Positions 45,478-55,381 of a stretch of DNA of 64,000 nucleotides are shown piece by piece. The stretch spans positions 186,001 to 250,000 of the forward strand of contig NZ_FXTY01000005.1 of assembly GCF_900182745.1 (NCBI RefSeq), written 5' to 3'. Position 1 is the stretch's first letter. The number at the start of each line of letters is the position of its first letter. Below the pieces are notes generated by a model. The model saw nothing but the letters and a program-made list of their open reading frames with translations, was not told the origin of the DNA and made no database searches. A program made the translations under genes and the position numbers. The DNA is from Shimia sagamensis (GTDB lineage: Bacteria > Pseudomonadota > Alphaproteobacteria > Rhodobacterales > Rhodobacteraceae).

Positions 45478-47841
45478 TCACTCCCTCGTCTTCAGCGTAG
45501 CCACAAGGTCCACCCTGCCAATTTCTCGTTTCACCAGCCAGCCACTGATCACAGCCGCCAACACCACCGCCGCACCGGCCACGCCATAGGCATCCGCCTT
45601 AAATTCGGTGGGGATTTGATAGAGGTCCGTGCTGAACCCTGCCGCCACCAAAAACGACAGCCCATAGCCAATCAGCACGCCCACCGGGATCGCCAAGATC
45701 ACCACCAGCGCCAGTTCACCCAACAGAATGAAGCTCGCCTCACCCTGACTGAACCCCATCACCCGCAAGCTGGCCAAATCGCGGCTCTGCTCGCCAAAAC
45801 TGATCCGCGCCGAGTTATACACAATGCCAAAGGTGATGATCCCGGCAATCGCCGCCATCACAAACCGCATCGTGCCCGCGCCCGCATCCATCAGCTTTTT
45901 CATCGCTGCACGCGCATCATCCTTGCGTGTCACCCCCGCCACTTTCGGCACATCCTTGAGCGCTGCAAACAAGGCCGGATAAGCCTCTGCGTCCACACGC
46001 AAAAATGCGCCAGAAATCCGCCCCGGCTCGTTCATTGCCGTATTGAGCGCCTCAAGCTGCATATAGGCTGGCGCACCCAACAGCGTGTCCGCAATCCGCG
46101 CCACATGCAGCTCCAGCACAGGCCGCCGCCCTTCGAGCACCTCCACCGTGATGGTCCCACCCGGCTGCACATTCAAAATATCGGCCAACGCCTTCGCCAA
46201 CACGATGCCCCGCGTCGGCATTTCAATATCCGCGCCGTCTTTATCCAACGCACGCGACAACTTCGCGCCAGGCACCAACCCCGTGATCCCGCCACGATAG
46301 TATTCCGGCCCGTGGCGCAGCACAGCGCTGACCGCGCGTGTTGGCTCCACCTCGATAACCCCCGGCAGATGTGCCAGATCAAACGCCGTCTTTTCCGGCA
46401 TCTGCTCAAAGAACGTCACCGCCACATCGCTGCGATCCACCACGCCATAGGTCTTATCCAACACGTCGTTAAATCCCGACATGACCGACAACTGTGCCGA
46501 AGAAAGCCCCATGCCCGCCGCAATCCCAATCACCGCGCCAAATACCCGCCCCGGATTGCGCATCACCCGCCGCAGCACCATGCGGCTGGGTTGATCAAGC
46601 CACCGCTTGAGTGAGTCTGAAATGGCGCCGGAGCGCGAGAAATCCGCAGGCGCCGGTGGCCGCATCGCCACCGCTGGTGTCAGGGCAAACACCCGGCGCA
46701 ACACAGACGCCCCACCGACGACGGCCGCCAAGACGCTCACCAGGATACCCGCAGCAAAGCTAGATGGCTCCACGCGAAAGACCAAAAACGGGAAGTGGTA
46801 CAGCGACTGATAAACCCCAGCCAACAATCGCCCGGACCAAACGCCCCCCAGACAGCCCAACAAAGCGCCAGTCAGCGCGATCACAATCACCAGCTTCACA
46901 TAATGCAGCGCCACCTCCACATCGGTGTAGCCAAAGGCCTTGATCAATCCGATCTGCTCGCGCTCCGCCTGCACCATGCGACTAATCACGATGTAAAGCA
47001 GGAACGCCGCGACTCCCATGAAGATTGGCGGCACCGCCTTGGCCGTGGCATTCAATCCCTTGATTTCCTCGCTCAGGAACCGATTGCTCATCTGATCACC
47101 CACGCCATAGGCGCCCAGCCCGCCATAGCGCGCCAGAAGTGCATCCACCGCCGTCAGAACCGGCTCCACCTGCGCCCCGCGCTCAAGTGACAGCAACGCT
47201 TCATTAAACGCGCCTTTCAGGTCAAACGCCGCCTCAAGCGCCTCTTCGTTCATCCACAGAACGGCAAAACGGTTGTCATCTGGCACAAACTCCCCCGCAG
47301 GCACGTTGAACAAAAACTCCGGCGCCTGCGCAATTCCAACAACGCGAAAATCGCGCCGGTTGCCATGCATCGTTGCGGCCAATCGGTCGCCCAGCGCCAG
47401 ATCATGCGCCTTGGCAAAGCTGCGCAGGATCAGCACCTCATCGTTGCGCCCCGCCTGCGGCATCTGCCCTTCGGCCAGATAGACACCGTTCAAACGCGGC
47501 TCCCGCCATTCCGGCAGCGAGACCACCTGCGCCCGCACCGGCAGGTCCTGCCCTGCCATGTCCACCAGAGCGCCACCCTGAATGCGGCCTTCCACAGCAT
47601 CCACGCCGGGGATTTCCGCCAGCCGGTCCAGCATCTTCTTGGGGGCGCGCGTCACCGGTGCAAATACGTCCGCCAGCCGATAGCGCTCATAATAGGTGGT
47701 CCGCGTTTCCTCGAGCGAGGAAATCATGCCAGACATCATCACCAACAACAGCACGCCCACTGCGACAACCAAAGCAATCGCCCCGGCCTGTCCCTTGATG
47801 CGCCACAAATCGCGCAGGAGTTTCTGATCCAGCGCCCGCAT
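45478..47841 (-). CDS. ABC transporter permease, FtsX/MacB-like
   Basis: 787 residues from the ATG at 47841, which falls five bases after the stop of the ATPase gene; in-frame ATGs upstream (47862, 47883) would overlap it. The first helix (QAGAIALVVAVGVLLLVMMSGM) precedes a large periplasmic MacB-type domain. Membrane clusters lie near 255-370 and again near 670-770, so the protein carries two FtsX modules. The closing helix pair ends in LVATLKTRE. It should work with the adjacent ATPase and adaptor as an exporter or as a lipoprotein/peptide transporter. Substrate not determinable. Confidence 0.9.
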   Translation of the reverse strand: MRALDQKLLRDLWRIKGQAGAIALVVAVGVLLLVMMSGMISSLEETRTTYYERYRLADVFAPVTRAPKKMLDRLAEIPGVDAVEGRIQGGALVDMAGQDLPVRAQVVSLPEWREPRLNGVYLAEGQMPQAGRNDEVLILRSFAKAHDLALGDRLAATMHGNRRDFRVVGIAQAPEFLFNVPAGEFVPDDNRFAVLWMNEEALEAAFDLKGAFNEALLSLERGAQVEPVLTAVDALLARYGGLGAYGVGDQMSNRFLSEEIKGLNATAKAVPPIFMGVAAFLLYIVISRMVQAEREQIGLIKAFGYTDVEVALHYVKLVIVIALTGALLGCLGGVWSGRLLAGVYQSLYHFPFLVFRVEPSSFAAGILVSVLAAVVGGASVLRRVFALTPAVAMRPPAPADFSRSGAISDSLKRWLDQPSRMVLRRVMRNPGRVFGAVIGIAAGMGLSSAQLSVMSGFNDVLDKTYGVVDRSDVAVTFFEQMPEKTAFDLAHLPGVIEVEPTRAVSAVLRHGPEYYRGGITGLVPGAKLSRALDKDGADIEMPTRGIVLAKALADILNVQPGGTITVEVLEGRRPVLELHVARIADTLLGAPAYMQLEALNTAMNEPGRISGAFLRVDAEAYPALFAALKDVPKVAGVTRKDDARAAMKKLMDAGAGTMRFVMAAIAGIITFGIVYNSARISFGEQSRDLASLRVMGFSQGEASFILLGELALVVILAIPVGVLIGYGLSFLVAAGFSTDLYQIPTEFKADAYGVAGAAVVLAAVISGWLVKREIGRVDLVATLKTRE

Positions 47842-47845
47842 CACA

Positions 47846-48571
47846 TCACCAATGAATCTCATCAGGGCTAAGGCGCGTGTCATTTTCCACCACCTCTCGG
47901 ATCGCCCCATCTGCAAAATGGATCACCCGATGCGCCATCTGCGCTGTCGCCGCGGCGTGGGTCACTATCATCACTGTGGCGCCCAAATCCCGGTTGATGT
48001 CATTGATCACATGCAGCACCTGCCGCCCTGTTTTACTATCCAGCGCCCCGGTGGGTTCATCACAAAACAGCACCGTCGGGTTTTTCGCAATTGCCCGTGC
48101 AATCGCCACACGCTGCTGCTCTCCGCCCGACATTTGCGCCGGAAAGTGATCCATACGTTCGCCCAGCCCAACCAGCCGCAACGCCTCTTCCACCTCCATC
48201 GGATCATCGGCAATCTCGGTGACCAGCTCAACATTCTCCCGCGCGGTCAGGCTTGGCATCAGATTGTAGAATTGAAACACAAACCCCACGTGGTCTCGCC
48301 GATAGAGCGTCAGCGCGCGGTCGTTCATCTCGCTCAGGTTCTGATCCTGAAAAAACGCGGCGCCATCTGTCGCCCGATCTAACCCACCGATGATATTGAG
48401 AAGCGTTGATTTCCCAGACCCCGACGGGCCCAGCAGAACCACCATTTCCCCTTTGGGAATGGTCAGGTCTACCCCACGCAAGGCATGCACAGCAGCCGCC
48501 CCCTCGCCGTAGACTTTGGTCAACCCCCGCGTGCGGAATGTCGGAAGTTGGGATGTGTCATCCTTGGCCAT
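47846..48571 (-). CDS. ABC transporter ATP-binding protein, LolD/MacB type
   Basis: 241 residues. Walker A is [14 protein letters not shown], the signature is [16 protein letters not shown], and Walker B is [13 protein letters not shown] with the D-loop and a His-switch (MIVTHAAAT). The ALD D-loop and overall length match the MacB/LolD/FtsE group. AAGGAG lies six bases before the start. It opens the ATPase-permease-adaptor unit. Confidence 0.94.
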   Translation of the reverse strand: MAKDDTSQLPTFRTRGLTKVYGEGAAAVHALRGVDLTIPKGEMVVLLGPSGSGKSTLLNIIGGLDRATDGAAFFQDQNLSEMNDRALTLYRRDHVGFVFQFYNLMPSLTARENVELVTEIADDPMEVEEALRLVGLGERMDHFPAQMSGGEQQRVAIARAIAKNPTVLFCDEPTGALDSKTGRQVLHVINDINRDLGATVMIVTHAAATAQMAHRVIHFADGAIREVVENDTRLSPDEIHW

Positions 48572-48713
48572 GGCCCTCTCCTTGCGCGCAGCCTAGCGGC
48601 ACAACCAAGGGGTGTCCATGTGGTGAAATCACCGTTTTGAGGAGGTGAGCCAGGCACAAAAAAAGGCCAGCGTTTTGCGCCAGCCTCCTTCAAATCAGCA
48701 CTGTCAGGGCCAA

Positions 48714-48959
48714 TCAGCCCGCTTTGCCTTCCAGCGCCTCAATCCGCGCTTTCAGGGCTTCGTTCTCTTCGCGGGCTTTCTGCGCCATGCCCCGCACCGC
48801 ATCAAACTCTTCGCGGGTGACAAAATCCCGATCCGCCAGCCAACGATCCAGCATCGACTTCATCGCGTTGTCGGCCTCATCTTTGGCGCCCTGAGCCACA
48901 CCCATGGCGTTGGTCATCAACTGAGACATGTCGTCCATGAACTTGTTCCGGGTTTGCAT
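48714..48959 (-). CDS. ubiK: UbiK/BMFP-family accessory factor
   Basis: 81 residues from the ATG at 48959, with GGAGA about seven bases upstream. The BMFP domain comprises an amphipathic N-terminal helix (NKFMDDMSQLMTNAMGVAQG) and a C-terminal coiled coil with heptad repeats (REEFDAVRGMAQKAREENEALKARIEALEGK). UbiK trimers assist ubiquinone synthesis in enterobacteria; the same function here is inferred. It is divergent from lgt. Confidence 0.88.
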   Translation of the reverse strand: MQTRNKFMDDMSQLMTNAMGVAQGAKDEADNAMKSMLDRWLADRDFVTREEFDAVRGMAQKAREENEALKARIEALEGKAG

Positions 48960-49081
48960 CGCTCTCTCCGCATTGTGATCCTGACTGCCTATATGGGCAC
49001 CATCCCGCTCAGACACAAGGTTGACTTTGTCGCAAGGGAAAGGCCACTTGTGGCGCAAACACACGCGCATGGAGCAGTCCC

Positions 49082-49954
49082 ATTCAGTTCCCAAACATCT
49101 CGCCGGAAATCTTCACCATCTCCGCCTTTGGCATGGAGTTTGCTCTGCGCTGGTACGCCTTGGCCTACATCGTTGGCATCCTGATCGGCTGGCGCATTGT
49201 GGTCGCCACTGTGAACCGCCCCGCGCTTTGGCCTAATGATACCGCCCCCATCACCGCCCGTCAGATCGAAGACCTACTCACCTGGGTCATTCTTGGCGTG
49301 ATCGCCGGGGGCCGCTTGGGCTATGTGCTGTTTTACAAACCCGCCTTCTACCTCGCCAATCCCGGCGACATCATCCGCATCTGGGACGGCGGCATGTCAT
49401 TTCACGGCGGCATGTTGGGTGTCATCGTGGCGGGTTGGCTCTATTGCCACAAACACAGCCTGATCAAACTACAAGTTGGCGACGCGATGGCGCTTGGCGT
49501 GCCAATCGGCCTGTTCCTGGGCCGCATCGCCAACTTCATCAATGCCGAACTCTGGGGCCGCCCTACCGACCTGCCATGGGGCGTGATCTTCCCCGGCCAC
49601 GCCGCACAAGACTGCGGCCAGCTTGCCGCCCTCTGCGCCCGCCACCCGTCGCAGCTGTACGAAGCCCTGATGGAAGGTCTGATCCTCGGCGTCGCCCTGC
49701 TCTACCTCGCCTATCGTCGTGGCGCTTTGAAAGCCCCCGGCACCATCACCGGCACGTTTTTTGTTGGTTACGGCCTTGCTCGTTTCATTGTCGAGTTCTT
49801 CCGCCAGCCAGACGCGCAGTTCATCTCCGAAGGCAACCCGCTTGGCCTCGCCCTGCAATTTGGCGGCTATGGCTTCACCATGGGCCAACTGCTATCCCTG
49901 CCGATGATCGCCCTTGGCGCGTATCTGATCCTACGTGCCAAGCGCCACCCATGA
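49082..49954 (+). CDS. lgt: Prolipoprotein diacylglyceryl transferase, probable ATT start
   Basis: Transfers diacylglyceryl from phosphatidylglycerol to the lipobox cysteine; inner membrane. The core is complete: [32 protein letters not shown] and [12 protein letters not shown]. The first in-frame ATG (49133, MEFALRWY) would give 273 residues and has no ribosome binding site. In-frame sequence before it reads [16 protein letters not shown], which belongs to the conserved N-terminal arm. An ATT at 49082 has GGAG exactly seven bases upstream and restores about 290 residues. I therefore place the start there. Alternatively, one extra C near 49079 has broken an ATG start at 49069. The stop overlaps the next gene by four bases. 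Confidence 0.9.
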   Translation: MQFPNISPEIFTISAFGMEFALRWYALAYIVGILIGWRIVVATVNRPALWPNDTAPITARQIEDLLTWVILGVIAGGRLGYVLFYKPAFYLANPGDIIRIWDGGMSFHGGMLGVIVAGWLYCHKHSLIKLQVGDAMALGVPIGLFLGRIANFINAELWGRPTDLPWGVIFPGHAAQDCGQLAALCARHPSQLYEALMEGLILGVALLYLAYRRGALKAPGTITGTFFVGYGLARFIVEFFRQPDAQFISEGNPLGLALQFGGYGFTMGQLLSLPMIALGAYLILRAKRHP

Positions 49955-51018
49955 CCGACCTCGCCCAACACCTACTGGCGCGTATCGAAGCCCACGGCCC
50001 CATGACCGTGGCCGACTTCATGGGCGAAGCGCTGCTGCATCCCACGCTGGGTTACTACACCACACGCGATCCGCTAGGTGCCGAGGGCGATTTCACCACC
50101 GCGCCAGAAATCAGCCAGATGTTTGGCGAACTTGTCGGCCTCGCGCTGGCGCAAAGCTGGCTCGACCAAGGCGCCCCCGCGCCTTTCACACTGGCCGAAC
50201 TTGGCCCCGGTCGCGGCACACTTATGGCTGACATCCTACGTGCCACCCGCGCCGTGCCCAACTTTCACGCAGCGGCACAGATCCACCTTGTCGAAGTCTC
50301 GCCCACCCTGCGCGCCAAACAACGCGAGACCATCGCGGTTGACCTAACGCACCACGATACAGTGGACACCTTGCCACTGCAGCCGCTCTTTCTAGTGGCC
50401 AACGAATTCTTCGACGCACTGCCCATCCGTCAATTCCAACGCGGCCCGACCGGCTGGCACGAACGCCTGATTGCCATGCGCGATGGCGCCCTGACTTTTG
50501 CATTTGGTCCCGAACTGCCGCAGCCACAGCTCGAACACCGCCTCGCGGACACAACGCAGGACATGATTGTCGAAACCTGCGCCCCGGCCTTTTCCGTTGC
50601 CAACGAAATCGGCACCCGCATCCGCGATCATGGCGGCGCTGCGCTGCTCATCGATTACGGCGACTGGCGCTCAAGGGGCGACACCCTGCAGGCCCTGCAA
50701 AACCACGAATACGCAAACCCGCTCGCCGCCCCCGGCGACGCGGACATCACCGCCCATGTTGACTTTGAGGCCCTTGCCCAAGCCGCCCCCTGCGCCCACA
50801 GTAAACTGACCCCGCAAGGCGTGTTTCTGGAGCAGCTCGGCATCACGCCCCGCGCGCAATCCTTGGCCACCAAACTCGCAGGCCCCGCCCTGCAATCGCA
50901 CATCGCCGCCCATCGCCGCTTGACGCACCCCGAGGAAATGGGAAACCTGTTCAAAGTGCTCGCGCTCTTTCCGGAAAACGGCACCCCTCCACCAGGATGC
51001 ACCACACATGACGCTTGA
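49951..51018 (+). CDS. Class I SAM-dependent methyltransferase, MidA/NDUFAF7 type
   Basis: 355 residues from the ATG at 49951, which overlaps the lgt stop by four bases. It has the MidA/DUF185 opening [46 protein letters not shown], then motif [19 protein letters not shown] and [23 protein letters not shown] is the family-specific acidic block. Mitochondrial NDUFAF7 dimethylates an arginine in complex I; this bacterial homologue may do the same or other work. It is in the middle of an overlapping lgt-midA-pgeF chain. Confidence 0.93.
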   Translation: MTDLAQHLLARIEAHGPMTVADFMGEALLHPTLGYYTTRDPLGAEGDFTTAPEISQMFGELVGLALAQSWLDQGAPAPFTLAELGPGRGTLMADILRATRAVPNFHAAAQIHLVEVSPTLRAKQRETIAVDLTHHDTVDTLPLQPLFLVANEFFDALPIRQFQRGPTGWHERLIAMRDGALTFAFGPELPQPQLEHRLADTTQDMIVETCAPAFSVANEIGTRIRDHGGAALLIDYGDWRSRGDTLQALQNHEYANPLAAPGDADITAHVDFEALAQAAPCAHSKLTPQGVFLEQLGITPRAQSLATKLAGPALQSHIAAHRRLTHPEEMGNLFKVLALFPENGTPPPGCTTHDA

Positions 51019-51766
51019 GATTCTGACCTCGGACTTGCTTGCCCCCGTGCGCCACGGGTTCTTCACCCGTCGAGGTGGCGCGTCTTCTGGTGTTTTTGCC
51101 GGTCTCAACTGTGGTGTTGGCAGCTCTGACCAGACTGAGATTGTCACCATCAACCGCCAGCGCGTAGCCAGCGCTATGGATGTCGACCTGTCGCACCTTG
51201 CTGGCGTGCATCAAATCCACTCTGCTGACGTGGCCACGATTTCGGCGCCCATCGACGGCACGCGCCCCCGCGCTGACGCCCTTGTCACCGCCACCCCCGG
51301 CCTTGCCCTGTCGATTCTCACCGCAGATTGCCAGCCAGTGTTGTTTTGCGACGCCGAGGCCGGTGTGATTGGCGCGGCGCACGCCGGATGGCGCGGCGCT
51401 CTGGACGGCGTACTTGAGGCCACAGTGGACGCGATGGAAGCCCTCGGCGCGCATCGCGCCAATATCAGCGCGGTGATTGGCCCCTGCATCAGCCAGCCAG
51501 CCTACGAAGTGGGTCCAGAATTTCTCGACGCCTTCCTCGCAGAAGATATCTCCAACAACCGATTCTTCGCGGATGACGGCGGCGACCGCAAGTTTTTCGA
51601 CCTGCCAGGCTACGGATTGCATCGTTTACGCTCTGCAAACATCGGAAACGCAGCGTGGACGCGCCATTGCACCTATTCGGATCCGGATAAATTCTACTCA
51701 TACCGCCGCACAACCCATGCCAAAGAAGCTGACTACGGTCGCCTGATCGCATCTATCAGACTGTAA
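51008..51766 (+). CDS. pgeF: Polyphenol oxidase / peptidoglycan editing factor PgeF
   Basis: 252 residues. The multicopper-oxidase-like YfiH domain has HGFFTRRGGASSGVFAGLNCG at its start, VHQIHSADV (His ligand), LTADCQPVLFCD (Cys ligand) and AAHAGWRG (His ligand). VIGPCISQPAYEVG is also typical. The family removes aberrant residues from peptidoglycan precursors in E. coli (PgeF) and also shows purine nucleoside activity in others. It overlaps midA by 11 bases and completes the lgt-midA-pgeF unit. Confidence 0.93.
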   Translation: MTLEILTSDLLAPVRHGFFTRRGGASSGVFAGLNCGVGSSDQTEIVTINRQRVASAMDVDLSHLAGVHQIHSADVATISAPIDGTRPRADALVTATPGLALSILTADCQPVLFCDAEAGVIGAAHAGWRGALDGVLEATVDAMEALGAHRANISAVIGPCISQPAYEVGPEFLDAFLAEDISNNRFFADDGGDRKFFDLPGYGLHRLRSANIGNAAWTRHCTYSDPDKFYSYRRTTHAKEADYGRLIASIRL

Positions 51767-51919
51767 ACAAATAACTTTCCCGGATAACTCAAATTTGACG
51801 CGCTATTTTCCTCAAATCTGACCAATCCTGCCGCATCTCCGCCCCATTTCGACACGAAACTGATCTCAAGTTGGAAACAATGGTCCACAAGAGACCAAGA
51901 CATGCCAAGGAGAGCAGAC

Positions 51920-52060
51920 ATGAAAACCCAGAGCCGCTTCGTAAAATCCGTTGTTGCAGCATCCAAAAAAGACGCGCCACAAATGCCTTGGGCCCGTGGC
52001 ACACGCCGCGCCGCTTTCATCGCAAAGCGCAAAGGCGCCCCGCTGAAGCAGGCGGCCTAA
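51920..52060 (+). CDS. Small basic protein, 46 residues, unknown
   Basis: AAGGAG lies seven bases upstream of the ATG at 51920, one of the best ribosome binding sites in the window. The product (MKTQSRFVKSVVAASKKDAP, then MPWARGTRRAAFIAKRKGAP and LKQAA) is highly basic with no membrane segment. A strong intrinsic terminator follows 38 bases later. The basic, Ala-rich composition suggests binding to nucleic acid or ribosome, but that is inference. No known family is recognised. Confidence 0.6.
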   Translation: MKTQSRFVKSVVAASKKDAPQMPWARGTRRAAFIAKRKGAPLKQAA

Positions 52061-52097
52061 AAGCCCCAAAAGCGCCCGCCTTACCTCGCATTTCCGC

Positions 52098-52137
52098 AAA
52101 GCATCTTGCAATTTGGCAGGGTGCTTTTGCGTTTTTT
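52098..52137 (+). terminator. Intrinsic terminator after the 46-residue protein gene
   Basis: 12-base stem AAAGCATCTTGC with GCAGGGTGCTTT (two G-U pairs), loop AATTTG, then TGCGTTTTTT. It supports a real short transcription unit upstream. Confidence 0.85.
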
Positions 52138-52280
52138 AAGTAGCTAGCATTTGCACTAATACCGCAACCAAAAGCACTTCAGGTAGGTCATTTGGCATTT
52201 TTTGCAGATCCAACCCGCCGCATTGCTTAAATCCTTGAACCGTCTATAACGCGATCCAAATTCTCATCTCAGAGGCGCAT

Positions 52281-52772
52281 ATGACGGACACACCTCAAGT
52301 TGGAATCATCATGGGCAGCCAGTCTGACTGGCCCACGATGAAAGAAGCAGCCACCATCCTTGAAGAGCTGGGCATTTCTTACGAGAAAAAGATTGTCTCC
52401 GCCCACCGCACCCCGGACCGCCTCTGGACATACGGCAAGGAAGCCGCAGGTCGTGGTTTGCAGGTGATCATCGCAGGCGCAGGTGGCGCCGCCCACCTGC
52501 CGGGTATGATGGCGTCAAAAACCCGCGTGCCTGTGGTCGGTGTGCCGGTACAAACCCGCGCGCTTTCCGGTGTCGACAGCCTTTATTCCATTGTGCAGAT
52601 GCCCAAGGGTTTCCCTGTTGCCACCATGGCGATCGGTGCCGCCGGTGCCGCCAATGCGGGCCTAATGGCCGCCGGCATTCTGGCGCTGCATGACGCTGAC
52701 CTGGCCGAACGTCTGGACGCCTGGCGCGACGCCCTCTCCGCCTCCATCCCGGATGAGCCGCAAGATGACTGA
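52281..52772 (+). CDS. purE: N5-carboxyaminoimidazole ribonucleotide mutase
   Basis: Class I PurE, 163 residues, converts N5-CAIR to CAIR in purine synthesis. The N-terminal [17 protein letters not shown] and the active-site [13 protein letters not shown] are intact, and [14 protein letters not shown] follows. GAGG lies six bases upstream of the start. Its end overlaps purK by eight bases, and the two enzymes work in sequence. Confidence 0.97.
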   Translation: MTDTPQVGIIMGSQSDWPTMKEAATILEELGISYEKKIVSAHRTPDRLWTYGKEAAGRGLQVIIAGAGGAAHLPGMMASKTRVPVVGVPVQTRALSGVDSLYSIVQMPKGFPVATMAIGAAGAANAGLMAAGILALHDADLAERLDAWRDALSASIPDEPQDD

Positions 52773-53835
52773 AGCGCTTAAACTCGGCGCCACCATTGGC
52801 ATCCTCGGCGGTGGCCAGCTTGGCCGCATGTTGTCCGTCGCAGCCTCCCGTCTGGGCTACAAAACCCACATCTTTGAGCCCGGTGCCAACCCGCCGGCAG
52901 GGGAAGTGGCCAATGCCGTCACCACCGCGTCTTATGAAGACGCTGACGCCCTGCGCGCCTTTGCGGCCTCTGTCGATGTCATCACCTATGAGTTTGAGAA
53001 CATCCCCACGGCGGCACTGGACATTCTGGAAAGCCAGAAGCCCATCCGGCCAAACCGCGAAGCGCTGCGCATTTCTCAAGACCGCTTGACGGAAAAGGCT
53101 TTCCTGCAAGAACTTGGCCTCAAAACCGCACCTTTTGCGGATGTCACCAACGCGGACGACATGGCCAAAGCGGTTGCCGAAATTGGCGCGCCTTCGATCC
53201 TGAAAACCCGCCGCTTCGGCTATGACGGCAAAGGCCAGGCCCGCCTGAAAACCACCGCAGACGCCGACGCAGCCCTTGCCGACATGGCTGGCGCTCCAGC
53301 GCTGCTGGAAGGCTTTGTCGACTTCTCCCACGAGGTCTCGGTGATTGCCGCCCGCGGCATCGACGGTCAGGTCGCCTGCTTTGACCCCGGCGAAAACGTG
53401 CACAAAGATGGCATCCTTGCCACCACCACCGTGCCCGCCCGCCTGTCGGCTGGTCAGCGCATGGACGCAGTGCTGCTCGCCGCCAACATTCTGAACAAAC
53501 TGGATTATGTCGGAGTCATGGGCGTGGAGCTGTTTGTTACCAAAGACGGCCTCATCGTGAACGAAGTGGCCCCTCGGGTGCACAACTCCGGCCACTGGAC
53601 CCAAAATGGCTGCGCTGTCGATCAGTTTGAACAGCACATTCGCGCTGTCACCGGCCTGCCTCTGGGCGACGGCCAACGGCACAGCGATGTGGTCATGGAA
53701 AACCTGATTGGTGACGACATGGACCAGCTGCCAGCTCTGCTCACCGAGCGCGACACCGCGGTGCACCTCTACGGCAAAGCGGAGACAAAACCGGGCCGCA
53801 AAATGGGCCACGTCAACCGCATCAAACGCGACTAA
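52765..53835 (+). CDS. purK: N5-carboxyaminoimidazole ribonucleotide synthase
   Basis: ATP-grasp enzyme that carboxylates AIR with bicarbonate to give N5-CAIR. 356 residues from the ATG at 52765, overlapping purE. The N-terminal [13 protein letters not shown] is at about 11-23. The ATP-grasp core has [14 protein letters not shown] and [25 protein letters not shown] is also diagnostic. The gene ends four bases into the 3' end of a convergent GNAT gene. Confidence 0.97.
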   Translation: MTEALKLGATIGILGGGQLGRMLSVAASRLGYKTHIFEPGANPPAGEVANAVTTASYEDADALRAFAASVDVITYEFENIPTAALDILESQKPIRPNREALRISQDRLTEKAFLQELGLKTAPFADVTNADDMAKAVAEIGAPSILKTRRFGYDGKGQARLKTTADADAALADMAGAPALLEGFVDFSHEVSVIAARGIDGQVACFDPGENVHKDGILATTTVPARLSAGQRMDAVLLAANILNKLDYVGVMGVELFVTKDGLIVNEVAPRVHNSGHWTQNGCAVDQFEQHIRAVTGLPLGDGQRHSDVVMENLIGDDMDQLPALLTERDTAVHLYGKAETKPGRKMGHVNRIKRD

Positions 53836-54308
53836 CTCTTCGTATCCAGCAAAAACCGGCGGAAGGTCTGCCCGCCATAGCGGACCTCCCCCACCTCCTT
53901 GGCGCCCATCCGCGCCAAAGCTTTCACCGACCGCCGCGTCGGGGCCAACAGGAACTGCACCACCTCAATCCGTGCATCCTCCCGCGCAAAGGCCAGTGCC
54001 TGCCGCGCGATCGCCTGCCCCTGCCCAAAGGCCTCCGGTGTCAGCACCAGCCCAAAGTCCCAGACATCATCCTCTTTCTCAAAGCCACCCCAGCCGAGAA
54101 AGACTTCACCTTGCCAAATCGCCCAATGGCCCAGCCCGTCCTGAGCCCAGCGCTGCGCTTTGCCGCGCAAGAACGCCTCCAGATCAAATCCGCCATCTAA
54201 CAGTGGCAGATGCTCCGCCACGCGCGGATCTGCCATCTGCGCCGTCAGCAACGCCCGCGGCACCTCCTGCAAATCACCAAACTCAAAATCCCGCACCGAC
54301 ATGTGCAT
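53832..54308 (-). CDS. GNAT-family N-acetyltransferase, RimJ/RimL-like
   Basis: 158 residues. The acetyl-CoA-binding region reads VLTPEAFGQGQAIARQALAFA (QGQA instead of the usual Q/RxxG/A). The WAIWQGEVFLGWGGFEKEDDVWDFGLVL sheet is typical of the RimJ/RimL-type ribosomal or small-molecule acetyltransferases. Substrate unknown. Start 54308; an ATG six bases on is an alternative. It converges with purK with a four-base overlap of the ends. Confidence 0.8.
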   Translation of the reverse strand: MHMSVRDFEFGDLQEVPRALLTAQMADPRVAEHLPLLDGGFDLEAFLRGKAQRWAQDGLGHWAIWQGEVFLGWGGFEKEDDVWDFGLVLTPEAFGQGQAIARQALAFAREDARIEVVQFLLAPTRRSVKALARMGAKEVGEVRYGGQTFRRFLLDTKS

Positions 54309-54370
54309 TCGCTTTCTCTAAAAATCCTGGGGAGTCACCGCCCTGCGGTGACGGGGCAAAGCCCCGCACC
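54309..54370. repeat. REP-like element with two tandem hairpins
   Basis: The start TTTCTCTAAAAATCCTGGGG resembles the element near 36400. Two perfect stems follow directly: GTCACCGC with GCGGTGAC (54334-54352) and CGGGGC with GCCCCG (54352-54366). It lies between the stop of the lipase-like gene and the start of the GNAT gene, both on the minus strand. Confidence 0.4.
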
Positions 54371-54435
54371 CACAAACAGCGCAGCGACGTGGCCAGCCCC
54401 AAAGCACACCTCAACACCCTGCAAAACGAAATCCG

Positions 54436-55320
54436 TCAGTCCTTGGTCACACCGCTTTGGTCCGCACTGTTTGGCCCCATGATCTCGCTCCATATGCGAT
54501 TCCAAAGATCATCTTCTTGCTTGGCTTCCGGGTCGCCATCCACATCGATAAGGCGCTGCAATTCGCGCAAAGTTGCATCCGCATCGCCCCACTCCAGCGC
54601 ATGGTCAAACTTCCCGTGCTCCAAAAACTCACGCACTTGCACAATCACCATAGGGTTGTTCATCATAAACGTATGGGTGACCGGCAACACAATATGATCC
54701 GACATGCCGTCCACCTTGGTGCTTTTCACCGAGACTTTGCCGTCATCCGGCCCGGCAATCAGGCTGCTGTAATAAGGGTTGAGCGACTTGTCCCCGGCAA
54801 TCACCCCCAGCTCGAAATCCACCGCTGGCAGGTTCGCAGGCAGCCCGTCGGTGCCAAGCTGCATACCGGCCGGGCCGTTGAGCCACACAAACGGCTCCAG
54901 ATAACTGAACTCGTCGACCAATTCAGAGCCTTGGTTGGGTGGCCCCAACATCACCACACGGCCCAATTCCGGCGGCCGGTGCGCCTCAAGCCACACGCGA
55001 GTCAAAATGCCACCCATCGAGTGGGTCACAAAATGCACCTTGGTCCAACCGCATTGCGCCACCGCTTTGGGCAGCGTCATATCCGCGAGGCTTTCGATCT
55101 CTTTCTTCGTTGAAGGATACCCAAGGCGCACCACTTTGTAGCCGTAACGCTCCAACGCCAGTTCCATCAGCACAAACGAACTTTCTGAGCGCGCCAACCC
55201 ATGCAGCAGGATCACACACTCCTGCGGCTCAAAATCCGCCTCTACCGCCGGCTGTTCCGCCAAACTCTGCGTGCTCCACCCAAAGGCCAGCGCCGCCGCT
55301 ATTTTCAAAAATCGTACCAT
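54436..55320 (-). CDS. Secreted alpha/beta hydrolase, lipase-like
   Basis: 294 residues. The signal peptide ([21 protein letters not shown]) is cut after about residue 21. The oxyanion region [16 protein letters not shown] is followed by the nucleophile elbow VTHSMGG (GxSxG-type, Ser near 99). [14 protein letters not shown] and the late HTFMMNNP (His) complete a triacylglycerol-lipase-like triad. The export signal indicates a periplasmic or secreted esterase. It is single, on the minus strand. Confidence 0.85.
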   Translation of the reverse strand: MVRFLKIAAALAFGWSTQSLAEQPAVEADFEPQECVILLHGLARSESSFVLMELALERYGYKVVRLGYPSTKKEIESLADMTLPKAVAQCGWTKVHFVTHSMGGILTRVWLEAHRPPELGRVVMLGPPNQGSELVDEFSYLEPFVWLNGPAGMQLGTDGLPANLPAVDFELGVIAGDKSLNPYYSSLIAGPDDGKVSVKSTKVDGMSDHIVLPVTHTFMMNNPMVIVQVREFLEHGKFDHALEWGDADATLRELQRLIDVDGDPEAKQEDDLWNRIWSEIMGPNSADQSGVTKD

Positions 55321-55381
55321 AGACTTGAGATAGGGCCGAAACGCCCTCTACAAAAGGAAAAACCTTACGGAACCCGAACGC

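Noticed and set aside
44325-45500. 391-codon plus-strand frame opposite the periplasmic adaptor
   Set aside because: Antisense shadow of a well-supported gene, with Arg/His-rich composition and no recognisable domain.
52468-53811. 447-codon minus-strand frame opposite purE-purK
   Set aside because: Fully antisense to two strong genes in the phase that mirrors their third-position GC. No domain is recognisable.
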